Shown here piece after piece: positions 1-5,428 of a stretch of DNA of 9,394 bases. The stretch is taken from contig DNGN01000176.1 of NCBI GenBank assembly GCA_003486225.1, forward strand, positions 1 to 9,394. Direction: 5' to 3'. The stretch's first letter is position 1, and every line of letters begins with the position of its first letter. The notes beneath the pieces were generated by a model, which did no database searches, was not told the DNA's origin, and saw only the letters and a program-made list of their open reading frames with translations. The stretch comes from Chloroflexota bacterium (lineage in GTDB: Bacteria; Chloroflexota; Anaerolineae; Anaerolineales; UBA11579). Made by a program: the position numbers and the translations under genes.

Positions 1-112
1 CCAAAGATCAATCCCGGCGCTATTAACCATTCCCTAATCAGATTATTTAAATTGTATGCTATTTTTTAAAGCGTATGTACCGATCGAAGAGCTGAAGGCC
101 AGGAGGTAATAG

Positions 113-922
113 ATGAAAGCAATGGCGGTTTCAAAGTCCAAGATTAAATGGCTGGTGGGACTCATCCTGGTTTTGTATATCCTGATCTTGTTGGGCCCTC
201 AGATGTTGCTGGCTGCCATCGGGATCAAGGATCCCTTGCTGAGCCTGATCGATCTGGCCATCCAGGTCATATTCTGGCTGGCTTTCATTCCACTGATCAC
301 CAAAATCCCGGAGGGGTCTTTTTCAATTGGAAAATATCTCCGGTTCATCCGCATAAGTGCTCAAAAACCAGCCCCGAAAAACCTTCTTTTGGGCGTCCTG
401 ATCGGGGTGATCTCAATCTCCTGCTTCGGGCTGCTGTCTATCGCCTTCTTTGATTACAGCTTTGATCTGAAACTGATCCTGCCGCCGCAATCCTGGAGGC
501 TGCTGTGGGCCAATACGGGGGCTATCTTTGAGGAGATTGCCATCCGGGGCGTCATTCTATCCCTGCTGCTGCTGATCTATGAGGATAAAAAAGCACTGGT
601 AATCAGTGCGGTTATTTTTGGGCTCGGCCACTACCTTACCTTCTTTTTGGGAGATACGCTGCTCGAGTCCTCTATCCGGGTGATCTATGCCATTTTACTT
701 GGCCTGGTTTTTGGCTCATTGGCGATCAAGACCAACAGCTTATATCCGTCCATGATTGCCCACATACTGATCAACAGCCTGAGCAGCAGCTTTGCGGGAG
801 GCAGCGCAATGGGCGCAGATATTCCATTTTTGATCAGCACCATCCTGACTTTGATGATCAGTTACCCGCTGATCAACTTTTTTAACCTGCAGAAGAAACC
901 TGCCGCCGCACTAACATCATAA
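113..922 (+). CDS. CPBP family intramembrane metalloprotease
   Basis: Polytopic membrane protein of 269 residues, of the CAAX-protease/bacteriocin-processing (CPBP, Rce1-like, ABI) family. These are intramembrane glutamate/metal-dependent proteases; the bacterial substrate is usually unknown. The family's three motifs are visible in order: EExxxR at residues 140-145 (E140, E141, R145), FxxxH ending at H173, and HxxxN at H217-N221. About eight hydrophobic segments are spread over residues 13-258, and the N-terminus is Lys-rich, so it should lie in the cytoplasm. The start is well supported by AGGAGG at 101-106, six bases before ATG; Met4 is a less likely alternative. The gene stands alone with no obvious partner such as a bacteriocin peptide. 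No clear sigma-type promoter stands out in the AT-rich 40-75 stretch, and no U-tract terminator follows. Family assignment is solid; the physiological role is unknown. Confidence 0.92.
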   Translation: MKAMAVSKSKIKWLVGLILVLYILILLGPQMLLAAIGIKDPLLSLIDLAIQVIFWLAFIPLITKIPEGSFSIGKYLRFIRISAQKPAPKNLLLGVLIGVISISCFGLLSIAFFDYSFDLKLILPPQSWRLLWANTGAIFEEIAIRGVILSLLLLIYEDKKALVISAVIFGLGHYLTFFLGDTLLESSIRVIYAILLGLVFGSLAIKTNSLYPSMIAHILINSLSSSFAGGSAMGADIPFLISTILTLMISYPLINFFNLQKKPAAALTS

Positions 923-951
923 TAGGCCCGCCACGTCGTCCGGGGCAGCGC

Positions 952-1001
952 TTGCTGAGGTACAGGCGGCTGTGCCTGACCGCATGCAACGGCCTCAGCA
1001 A
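952..1001. repeat. Nested inverted repeat with three-way-junction potential
   Basis: An outer 9-bp perfect stem, TTGCTGAGG (952-960) with CCTCAGCAA (993-1001), encloses two further hairpins placed end to end. These are CAGGC (963-967) with GCCTG (974-978) and CCG (980-982) with CGG (990-992). Only two bases (961-962) and one base (979) are left unpaired at the junction, so nearly all of the 50 bases fit a three-way junction. It lies 30 bases after the CPBP stop. No U-tract follows, so it is not a standard intrinsic terminator. It may be a structured RNA element or the folded end of a lost mobile element. Pairing was read by eye and no energy was computed. Confidence 0.5.
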
Positions 1002-1067
1002 CCTAGTGGCTGAAGCGTGTACATTTTGGGCTATGCCAAAAAAAGAGCACGCGAACTCGAGCCCTGC

Positions 1068-1098
1068 TTGCTGAATCCATGAAAAATACCTGTATAAT
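1068..1098 (+). promoter_or_regulatory. Candidate promoter for the GYD gene
   Basis: A perfect -10 hexamer TATAAT lies at 1093-1098, directly preceded by TG. The -35 is ambiguous: TTGCTG at 1068-1073 gives a 19-base spacer and CTGAAT at 1071-1076 gives 16 bases. It is the only good plus-strand promoter before the GYD gene. It would leave a leader of about 145 bases. Confidence 0.45.
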
Positions 1099-1127
1099 GA
1101 AATAAGTACCAATTTCCCCACCTATCG

Positions 1128-1148
1128 TTTGAACAATCACTTTTGAAC
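1128..1148 (+). repeat. Direct repeat TTTGAAC in the GYD leader
   Basis: TTTGAAC occurs at 1128-1134 and again at 1142-1148, a 14-base period. The pair sits 30-50 bases after the candidate -10 box, which would suit a tandem binding site for a repressor. It could also be chance, since only seven bases are repeated. Confidence 0.3.
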
Positions 1149-1175
1149 TCTGCAACCCGGTGGATGGATGCAGCC

Positions 1176-1194
1176 AGAGAGAATCCCAAAGAGC
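1176..1194 (+). repeat. Left arm of imperfect inverted repeat flanking the GYD gene
   Basis: AGAGAGAATCCCAAAGAGC (1176-1194) is the reverse complement of 1601-1619 at 18 of 19 positions; the single mismatch is A1180 against C1615. Identity stops sharply at both ends. This arm is 55 bases before the GYD start codon. Confidence 0.75.
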
Positions 1195-1249
1195 GAATTT
1201 GGAGGATTATTGGTAATCAATCACATGCTGACGTGAAGGAGGTATCCGT

Positions 1250-1531
1250 ATGGCAACTTTTGTGATGTTAGGTAAATATTCCCAAAAATCAATTAAAGAC
1301 ATCAGCGCGAAACGTACTGAGAAATCATTGGAACTGATCAAGAAAAATGGCGGGCAGGTAATATCAGGATATGCCCTGCTCGGAGAATATGATCTGGTGC
1401 TGATTTTGGAACTTCCCAGCTCCGAGCAGGCGATAAAAACCTCTGTTGAATTGTCTAAGATGCTTGGGATCGCTTTTGTTACCGCCCCGGCTGTATCCAT
1501 GGAAGACTTTGACAAGATGATGGAAGTTTAA
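1250..1531 (+). CDS. GYD domain protein
   Basis: A 93-residue soluble protein with the size and pattern of the GYD family (PF08734), which forms a ferredoxin-like alpha/beta fold, usually as dimers or higher oligomers. The beta strand near the N-terminus (residues 2-8), the lysine-rich helix (11-33) and the strand that contains GEYD (residues 45-48, the family's GYD signature) followed by a run of aliphatic residues are all present. A second helix (57-71) and a last beta strand (73-80) complete the fold. No catalytic residues are known for the family and its function is unknown. The start is set by AAGGAGG at 1236-1242, seven bases before ATG. The gene is monocistronic, sits inside a 19-bp inverted repeat pair, and has no U-tract terminator. 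A role in binding a small molecule or in regulating a partner is only a guess. Confidence 0.85.
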   Translation: MATFVMLGKYSQKSIKDISAKRTEKSLELIKKNGGQVISGYALLGEYDLVLILELPSSEQAIKTSVELSKMLGIAFVTAPAVSMEDFDKMMEV

Positions 1532-1600
1532 CCAGGCAATAAATTCCATCCCGGAACGCACTTCTCAACAACTAAAACCTCTTGTTTAAGCTGAACGAAG

Positions 1601-1619
1601 GCTCTTTGGGATTCCCTCT
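1601..1619 (-). repeat. Right arm of imperfect inverted repeat flanking the GYD gene
   Basis: GCTCTTTGGGATTCCCTCT matches the reverse complement of the left arm at 18 of 19 positions and lies 70 bases after the GYD stop. Arm to arm the unit spans 444 bases and holds one complete gene. No target-site duplication is visible next to the arms. In a transcript the two arms could pair and close the whole coding region into a loop. Confidence 0.75.
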
Positions 1620-1691
1620 ATCTTAGGAGGGGATGGGTATCTTGGAAAGCGAAGGTCTGCAATGCTACCTATCCAGAGTTCTCAACTTTTC

Positions 1692-1720
1692 TTGATTTAG
1701 AACAAATGTTCGTGTATAAT
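1692..1720 (+). promoter_or_regulatory. Promoter of the HhH / radical SAM operon (leaderless)
   Basis: TTGATT (1692-1697), a 17-base spacer, and TATAAT (1715-1720) make a near-consensus housekeeping promoter. The ATG of the first gene starts seven bases after the -10 box, where transcription normally begins. No Shine-Dalgarno sequence precedes the ATG, so the mRNA is predicted to be leaderless. The spacer carries a LexA-type palindrome. Confidence 0.8.
1699..1712. promoter_or_regulatory. LexA/DinR-type SOS box
   Basis: AGAACAAATGTTCG contains the perfect 12-base palindrome GAACA-AA-TGTTC (1700-1711). It agrees with the Gram-positive SOS box CGAACRNRYGTTYC at 12 of 14 positions; only the outermost base on each side differs. 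It lies wholly between the -35 and -10 boxes, so bound repressor would exclude RNA polymerase. SOS boxes of the GAACnnnnGTTC type are described for Bacillus and, as far as I recall, for Chloroflexi. LexA itself is not in the window. Confidence 0.72.
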
Positions 1721-1726
1721 TAACGC

Positions 1727-2461
1727 ATGATCAACAAAGAGCAGTTCTTGGAGTTCCTAAAGCGGGGCGGACGGACAAATGAGGTTGCCGAACGCGTGAT
1801 CCGTATGGTACAGGTATTCGCTGAATTCCATTACGGCCGCAACCAGGCAGGGCTGGACAGCGCCACCGAAAGCGACCTGGATGCATTCATCGATTACGTT
1901 GATCGCGATAAGGAGCACCTTCCCAAACATGACGGGGTCATTCCAAGTGCCAAGAGCTATCTATGGGCGCTACGGTATTATTTCCGTTTCAGCCAGAATG
2001 AAAATCTGGCAGCCTATACCGGCATGCAGCGCGAGAAACGTATCACGCGCAAGCCGTTTCTGCTAAAGGACTTTCACGGTATTCAACCCGCACATATTGC
2101 AGCCCTAGCCTGCATCAAGATTAAAAACATCCGCCAGATGCTCCAGGCCGGGGGCACTCCCGCAGACAGGCGAATGCTTGTCAGCAAGACCGGGATTCCA
2201 CATGCGGTTATTCTGGAGTTGGTCAAGCTCTCTGATCTGGCACGCATCCCGGGTATCAAAGGTATCCGGGCGCGTCTTTATCACGATGCCGGGATCGATA
2301 CGCTGAAAAAATTGGCCCACAGCCAGGCAGAAGAGGTGCTGCAGATCACACAAAACTTTGTTCGCCAGACAGGATTCGATGGGCTCGCCCCCCTGCCGGC
2401 AGAGGTATCCTTCAGCATCGAAACCGCCCGTTCCCTGCCAGATTTGGTGACATTCGAATGA
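1727..2461 (+). CDS. Recombinase-N-like / DUF4332 helix-hairpin-helix protein
   Basis: A 244-residue soluble protein, probably DNA-binding. The C-terminal half (about 118-212) fits the DUF4332/helix-hairpin-helix pattern. It has a TGIPHAVILELVKLSDL stretch (155-171), then a hairpin with the Gly-hydrophobic-Gly core at RIPGIKGI (173-180), then a second, degenerate HhH-like unit with AGI (188-190) and a helix to about 210. The N-terminal 95 residues are all-helical with a layout like the SAM-like core-binding domain of tyrosine recombinases: a long helix with a Phe/Tyr face (17-36), an acidic helix (48-60), and a Ser-Ala-x-x-Tyr helix (74-89). No recombinase catalytic domain follows, so it should bind DNA without cutting it. 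ATG overlaps the expected transcription start and there is no ribosome binding site. The stop overlaps the next start (ATGA at 2458), so the two products are made together. The N-terminal assignment is my inference from pattern; HhH is firmer. Confidence 0.75.
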   Translation: MINKEQFLEFLKRGGRTNEVAERVIRMVQVFAEFHYGRNQAGLDSATESDLDAFIDYVDRDKEHLPKHDGVIPSAKSYLWALRYYFRFSQNENLAAYTGMQREKRITRKPFLLKDFHGIQPAHIAALACIKIKNIRQMLQAGGTPADRRMLVSKTGIPHAVILELVKLSDLARIPGIKGIRARLYHDAGIDTLKKLAHSQAEEVLQITQNFVRQTGFDGLAPLPAEVSFSIETARSLPDLVTFE

Positions 2462-3342
2462 TTCAAGAGACCAGGGTCAAAGGGATCCTCAACCCTGTGC
2501 GCCAGCCAGACGACTGGTTCGGCCTGAAATACAATATGAACCTCTACCGCGGCTGCCTGCACCGCTGTATCTACTGTGACTCGCGCAGCCGCTGCTACCA
2601 GATCGAAAACTTTGACCGCCATGTGATCGTTAAGACCAACGCCGTGGAACTGCTTGCAGAGCAATTGCCGCGCAAACGCATCAAGGGCACGATCGGCACC
2701 GGTTCGATGAATGATCCGTATATGCCCATCGAAAAACAAACCAACCTGACTGGCCAGGCCTTGCAGGTGATCGCTCAATATCACTTCCCCGTGCACGTGC
2801 TCACCAAGAGCGATCTGGTCTTGAAAGATATCGACACGCTGGTTGAGATCAACCAGGTATTTGCCGCCGTAAGCTTCACAATCACCACGGCCGATGACGC
2901 CTTGGGCAAGAAGGTGGAGCCGGGAGCTCCGGCTGTCTCCCGCCGTTTTGCAGCCATGAAAAAGTTGGCCAAACGCGGCCTGCATACCGGTGTCCTGCTG
3001 ATGCCGGTTCTGCCGTTCATCGAAGACAACCGGGAAAACATCCGTTCGATCGTTGAACTCGCAGCAGCGCATGGGGCAGCCTACATACTGCCTTCCTTGG
3101 GCATGACTCTGCGAGACCGGCAGCGGGATTATTATTACCAAAAGCTGGAGCAGCATTTCCCAGGCCTCAAACAAAAATATACCCGGCGCTTCGGGCATAA
3201 TTACTTTGCGCAAGCGCAGAACTCTCAGGAACTCTACCAGGTATTGAAAGACAGCTGCCAGCAGCACCAAATCGCGCTCAGCATGCCCAAATTCACCCCC
3301 AGCCCGGTTTCAGCTAACCAACTACAGATGCAGCTATTCTAG
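2458..3342 (+). CDS. SPL-family radical SAM protein (spore photoproduct lyase-like)
   Basis: A 294-residue radical SAM enzyme of the COG1533/SplB-like family (the 'DNA repair photolyase-like' or Rv2578c group). The family is related to spore photoproduct lyase, but for most members the substrate is unknown. The iron-sulfur cluster motif CxxxCxxC is C33-C37-C40, within YRGCLHRCIYC. The N-terminal TRVKGILNP (5-13) is typical of the group, and GTGSMNDPY (81-89) and the VLTKSDLVL strand (114-122) fit the TIM-barrel core. The protein ends in QMQLF (290-294), which matches the Q-x-x-L-F form of bacterial beta-clamp binding peptides. It is the second gene of the operon, translationally coupled by ATGA; GGTGA at 2446-2450 may serve as ribosome binding site. 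The SOS-type promoter upstream supports a role in DNA damage handling. True spore photoproduct lyase is not claimed. Confidence 0.88.
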   Translation: MIQETRVKGILNPVRQPDDWFGLKYNMNLYRGCLHRCIYCDSRSRCYQIENFDRHVIVKTNAVELLAEQLPRKRIKGTIGTGSMNDPYMPIEKQTNLTGQALQVIAQYHFPVHVLTKSDLVLKDIDTLVEINQVFAAVSFTITTADDALGKKVEPGAPAVSRRFAAMKKLAKRGLHTGVLLMPVLPFIEDNRENIRSIVELAAAHGAAYILPSLGMTLRDRQRDYYYQKLEQHFPGLKQKYTRRFGHNYFAQAQNSQELYQVLKDSCQQHQIALSMPKFTPSPVSANQLQMQLF

Positions 3343-5328
3343 TCAGGGTACGGGTTCCAGCACCACGAACCCGGGTGTCTGTTCGCGGCATCCAGCCAGC
3401 GTCTGGCTGGTGAAAACCAACTCATATTGGCCTTCAGTCACACGCTCCTGCCAGTCTGCATCAAAGACCTGTTCTTCCAGCAGGATAAAATCAGCCTGCT
3501 CCAGCCACTGGTCTCTCAGGGTGCTGTTCCACAAGCCGTTCCGATACAACCCGTCGGTATCGGCAGGGTCCATTTCCAGGAAGGTGTACATGCCATTTAA
3601 TTGGGGGGTAAAAACCTCCGCCCCAGGCAGGAAGAGCAATGGCATCACGTCATCCACACCCCAATATAATTGCGACCCTTCGGGAAAGAGGGAGTCGACT
3701 CTTTTTCCAACCCTTTCGTAGCTGGCAACCACCGATTCTTTGCAGGTATCTTCCGCCAAAAAGCCGCCCAAAAAATGGCTCCAGCTAAAGAGCATCCCGA
3801 CCATCAAGATGAAGGTCAGCATGAAGGTGCCGTAATTTTCTGAACCCAACATAAACTTCTCGCTCAGGGCATAGGCCAGCGGAATCACCAGGATCAGAAA
3901 TCCGAGCACCTTTATCCAGCGCACCAGAGAGACCGCCAGATCTTTTTCTAAAATAAATTCTCGCACAGAATCGGGATCCCAATTGGTTTTTTCTTCCATC
4001 ACCTGCCAGACCTGCTGGCTGCCTCGAACCAGTTTGCCGTCCTGCCAGGTCGGGACATTCAGATCGAGGGTATTGCGGACAAAATCTTTACGGAAGTCCA
4101 GGTAATCTGTGGGGTAGTTGAATTCCAGGGCGATCAAAAACAAGGCCACGGCCGCCACCACCAAGATCTGCTTCCAGAAAGGAATCTCTTCCCGCCAGCC
4201 ATACGCGGCGATCGGGACCAGAGCCAGGCCAAACATATAAAAGCTCAGGACACTTTGCGGCAGGCAATCAAACTGGCAGACCCGTCCATTGGAGGCCCAA
4301 AGGCTGACAGCTAAAAGCAGGATAAATGTCACCACCAGGAACACAACTTGCTTGTGCTGGTTAAAAAACACTTTGGTGAGAGAACGCCCGGAGGGACGGT
4401 TTTTGCGCAGCCAAGGCCATAAGAGCAGCGTGGTCAGCAAGCCGAAAAACACCACAAAGTTGACCCGGATAACCTCGCCGAAAGTCCGTAAACCAACCCA
4501 GGCCAGATGCTGGCGGTCTCTGATCCAGGTGCCGATCGGCAACCAGCTAAAACCGTCAGGCAAAAATGGCCCGGGGCTGAGGGTGCGGTAATTTTCGAGC
4601 CAGGGAATAAGGTCCTGGGGGAGCAGATTGGCCCAAACCCGAAGGATGCCTGGCCAAAAAGCGATATGCACGGCAATTACCGGCAGCAGGCCGGCCAGGA
4701 GGGTAAGCCAGCCGGCGCGTTTATCGAACTGCCAAAACACATACATCACAAACAGCGGCAGCACCCACAGCATGGACTGCTGCGACATCCCAGCCAGCCC
4801 AGCCAAAAATGCAGCCACCATCAGTTCCCGATCCTGTCGTTCGGCACCAAGCCCAAAGAAGAGCATCCAGGCGACCAACATGCTTACCAGACCAGCGGTG
4901 GAAACCCGGCTGAAAGCCTGCACGTAGGTCGGGTTGAGAGCAACCGCCAAGACAGCAAACGCCGCCCACCAGAGATCGGCATTGCGGCGAACAACCAGCC
5001 AAATGCCTGCCAGCGCCAGCGCGCCAACTCCCAGGGCAACCATCCTGCCGAGATCCATCCCCGGCCCGAACCAATGCTGGACCAGCCCCGGAAGCAAATA
5101 CGCCAGCGGCATCTGGCTCAGCCATGGCGAGTAATCTTCATACGGCTGGTAGCGTCCAAGCGCAAACTGGGTTCCAACATACAGCAGGTTCCCCTCTTCT
5201 GGTGTGGTGGGCAGGGTATCAGAAAAGGTTAGCCCCTGGTTGATAAAATAGGCAAAACCCAGCAGCGCAACCACCACAGCAATCCAGAGATGGATGCGCA
5301 ACCATATTTTCCTCAAAGTAGCCCACAT
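3343..5328 (-). CDS. GT-C type membrane glycosyltransferase-like protein
   Basis: A polytopic membrane protein of 661 residues, with about 12 hydrophobic segments between residues 12 and 518 and a soluble C-terminal domain (about 520-661) that should face outside. The first transmembrane helix is followed by a long first loop with conserved-looking acidic and aromatic residues (D37, E44, E45, Y50, D65, Y66) and then a Leu-Pro-rich second helix. This is the architecture of GT-C enzymes of the PMT/ArnT/family-39 type, which move sugars from polyprenyl-phosphate carriers to lipid or protein on the outer face. I see no motif that fixes donor or acceptor. The start has AGGAGG on the minus strand (5334-5339) five bases before ATG. 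Its stop codon touches the stop of the radical SAM gene with no gap. No other cell-envelope gene is adjacent. Confidence 0.72.
   Translation of the reverse strand: MWATLRKIWLRIHLWIAVVVALLGFAYFINQGLTFSDTLPTTPEEGNLLYVGTQFALGRYQPYEDYSPWLSQMPLAYLLPGLVQHWFGPGMDLGRMVALGVGALALAGIWLVVRRNADLWWAAFAVLAVALNPTYVQAFSRVSTAGLVSMLVAWMLFFGLGAERQDRELMVAAFLAGLAGMSQQSMLWVLPLFVMYVFWQFDKRAGWLTLLAGLLPVIAVHIAFWPGILRVWANLLPQDLIPWLENYRTLSPGPFLPDGFSWLPIGTWIRDRQHLAWVGLRTFGEVIRVNFVVFFGLLTTLLLWPWLRKNRPSGRSLTKVFFNQHKQVVFLVVTFILLLAVSLWASNGRVCQFDCLPQSVLSFYMFGLALVPIAAYGWREEIPFWKQILVVAAVALFLIALEFNYPTDYLDFRKDFVRNTLDLNVPTWQDGKLVRGSQQVWQVMEEKTNWDPDSVREFILEKDLAVSLVRWIKVLGFLILVIPLAYALSEKFMLGSENYGTFMLTFILMVGMLFSWSHFLGGFLAEDTCKESVVASYERVGKRVDSLFPEGSQLYWGVDDVMPLLFLPGAEVFTPQLNGMYTFLEMDPADTDGLYRNGLWNSTLRDQWLEQADFILLEEQVFDADWQERVTEGQYELVFTSQTLAGCREQTPGFVVLEPVP
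3351..3373. repeat. Hairpin at the convergent gene junction
   Basis: CGGGTTC (3351-3357) and GAACCCG (3367-3373) form a 7-bp perfect stem with a 9-base loop, starting eight bases after the radical SAM stop and lying inside the last codons of the minus-strand gene. No U-tract follows on either strand. It may still shape the 3' end of the plus-strand transcript. Confidence 0.5.
3392..3410. repeat. Tight 8-bp hairpin near the convergent junction
   Basis: CCAGCCAG (3392-3399) and CTGGCTGG (3403-3410) form a perfect GC-rich stem with the 3-base loop CGT. It lies 50 bases past the radical SAM stop, in the coding sequence of the minus-strand gene. With the hairpin at 3351 it could block RNA polymerase or protect a 3' end, but there is no following T-run to make it a classical terminator. 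Confidence 0.5.
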
Positions 5329-5357
5329 GCGTGCCTCCTGCTCAAGTTGATCTATTC

Positions 5358-5386
5358 ATTATATATCCAGAGCTTAATTCGAATAA
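5358..5386 (-). promoter_or_regulatory. Promoter of the GT-C gene
   Basis: On the minus strand TATAAT (plus coordinates 5358-5363) is preceded at 17 bases by a weak -35, TTATTC (5381-5386). Transcription should start near 5351, giving a short leader with the AGGAGG at 5334-5339. The spacer/-35 edge contains the 8-base palindrome ATTCGAAT (5377-5384), a possible operator. Confidence 0.5.
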
Positions 5387-5412
5387 ACGAACAGCACAGG
5401 CAATTTAACGAG

Positions 5413-5421
5413 TGTTATAAT
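5413..5421 (+). promoter_or_regulatory. Extended -10 promoter of the peptidase operon (leaderless)
   Basis: TGTTATAAT (5413-5421) is a perfect extended -10 element (TGn-TATAAT); no good -35 is seen, as is usual for this class. The ATG begins eight bases after the -10 box and no Shine-Dalgarno sequence lies between, so the transcript should start at or one base before the start codon. Confidence 0.65.
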
Positions 5422-5428
5422 CCAGCGA

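Larger units (their letters stand above)
923..1249. other. Non-coding region between CPBP and GYD genes
   Basis: About 330 bases without a convincing gene. It holds a branched inverted repeat (952-1001), a second copy of the nonamer GCTTGCTGA (950-958 and 1066-1074), a candidate promoter with a perfect TATAAT (1093-1098), a 7-base direct repeat (1128-1148), and the left arm of the inverted repeat that flanks the GYD gene (1176-1194). If transcription starts near 1105, the GYD gene would have a 5' leader of roughly 145 nucleotides. A minus-strand frame of 79 codons across 882-1121 has no ribosome binding site that I can see and no recognisable domain, and it overlaps the end of the CPBP gene, so it is not called. 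Confidence 0.6.

Noticed and set aside
1..69. Plus-strand frame open from the left edge, ending in TAA at 67-69
   Set aside because: Only 22 codons are visible, with no recognisable motif; it could be the tail of an upstream gene but chance is just as likely.
1024..1044. TTTTGG / CCAAAA hairpin followed by an A-run
   Set aside because: On the plus strand an A-run, not a U-run, follows, and on the minus strand the U-run comes before the stem, so it is not a terminator in either direction.
1045..1070. GGTTCGA-like stretch on the minus strand suggesting a tRNA T-arm
   Set aside because: The bases after the apparent T-loop do not pair, and no acceptor or anticodon stem can be built around it.
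882..1121. Minus-strand frame of 79 codons
   Set aside because: It overlaps the end of the CPBP gene and the folded repeat, has no clear ribosome binding site or domain, and has an Arg-rich composition typical of a shadow frame.
1614..1632. CCCTC / GAGGG hairpin after the GYD gene as a terminator
   Set aside because: The stem is only 5 bp with an 8-base loop, and no U-tract follows.
1633..1695. Small frame of 20 codons behind TAGGAGG (1624-1630)
   Set aside because: The ribosome binding site is only two bases from the ATG, and the peptide resembles nothing I know.
2281..3270. Long minus-strand frame (329 codons) opposite the radical SAM gene
   Set aside because: It is the antisense shadow of two genes with clear motifs on the plus strand, and its translation has a low-quality, His/Gln/Arg-rich composition.
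4507..5232. Plus-strand frame of 241 codons opposite the GT-C gene
   Set aside because: Pro/Gln/Arg/His-rich shadow of a membrane protein gene; no start signal or domain.
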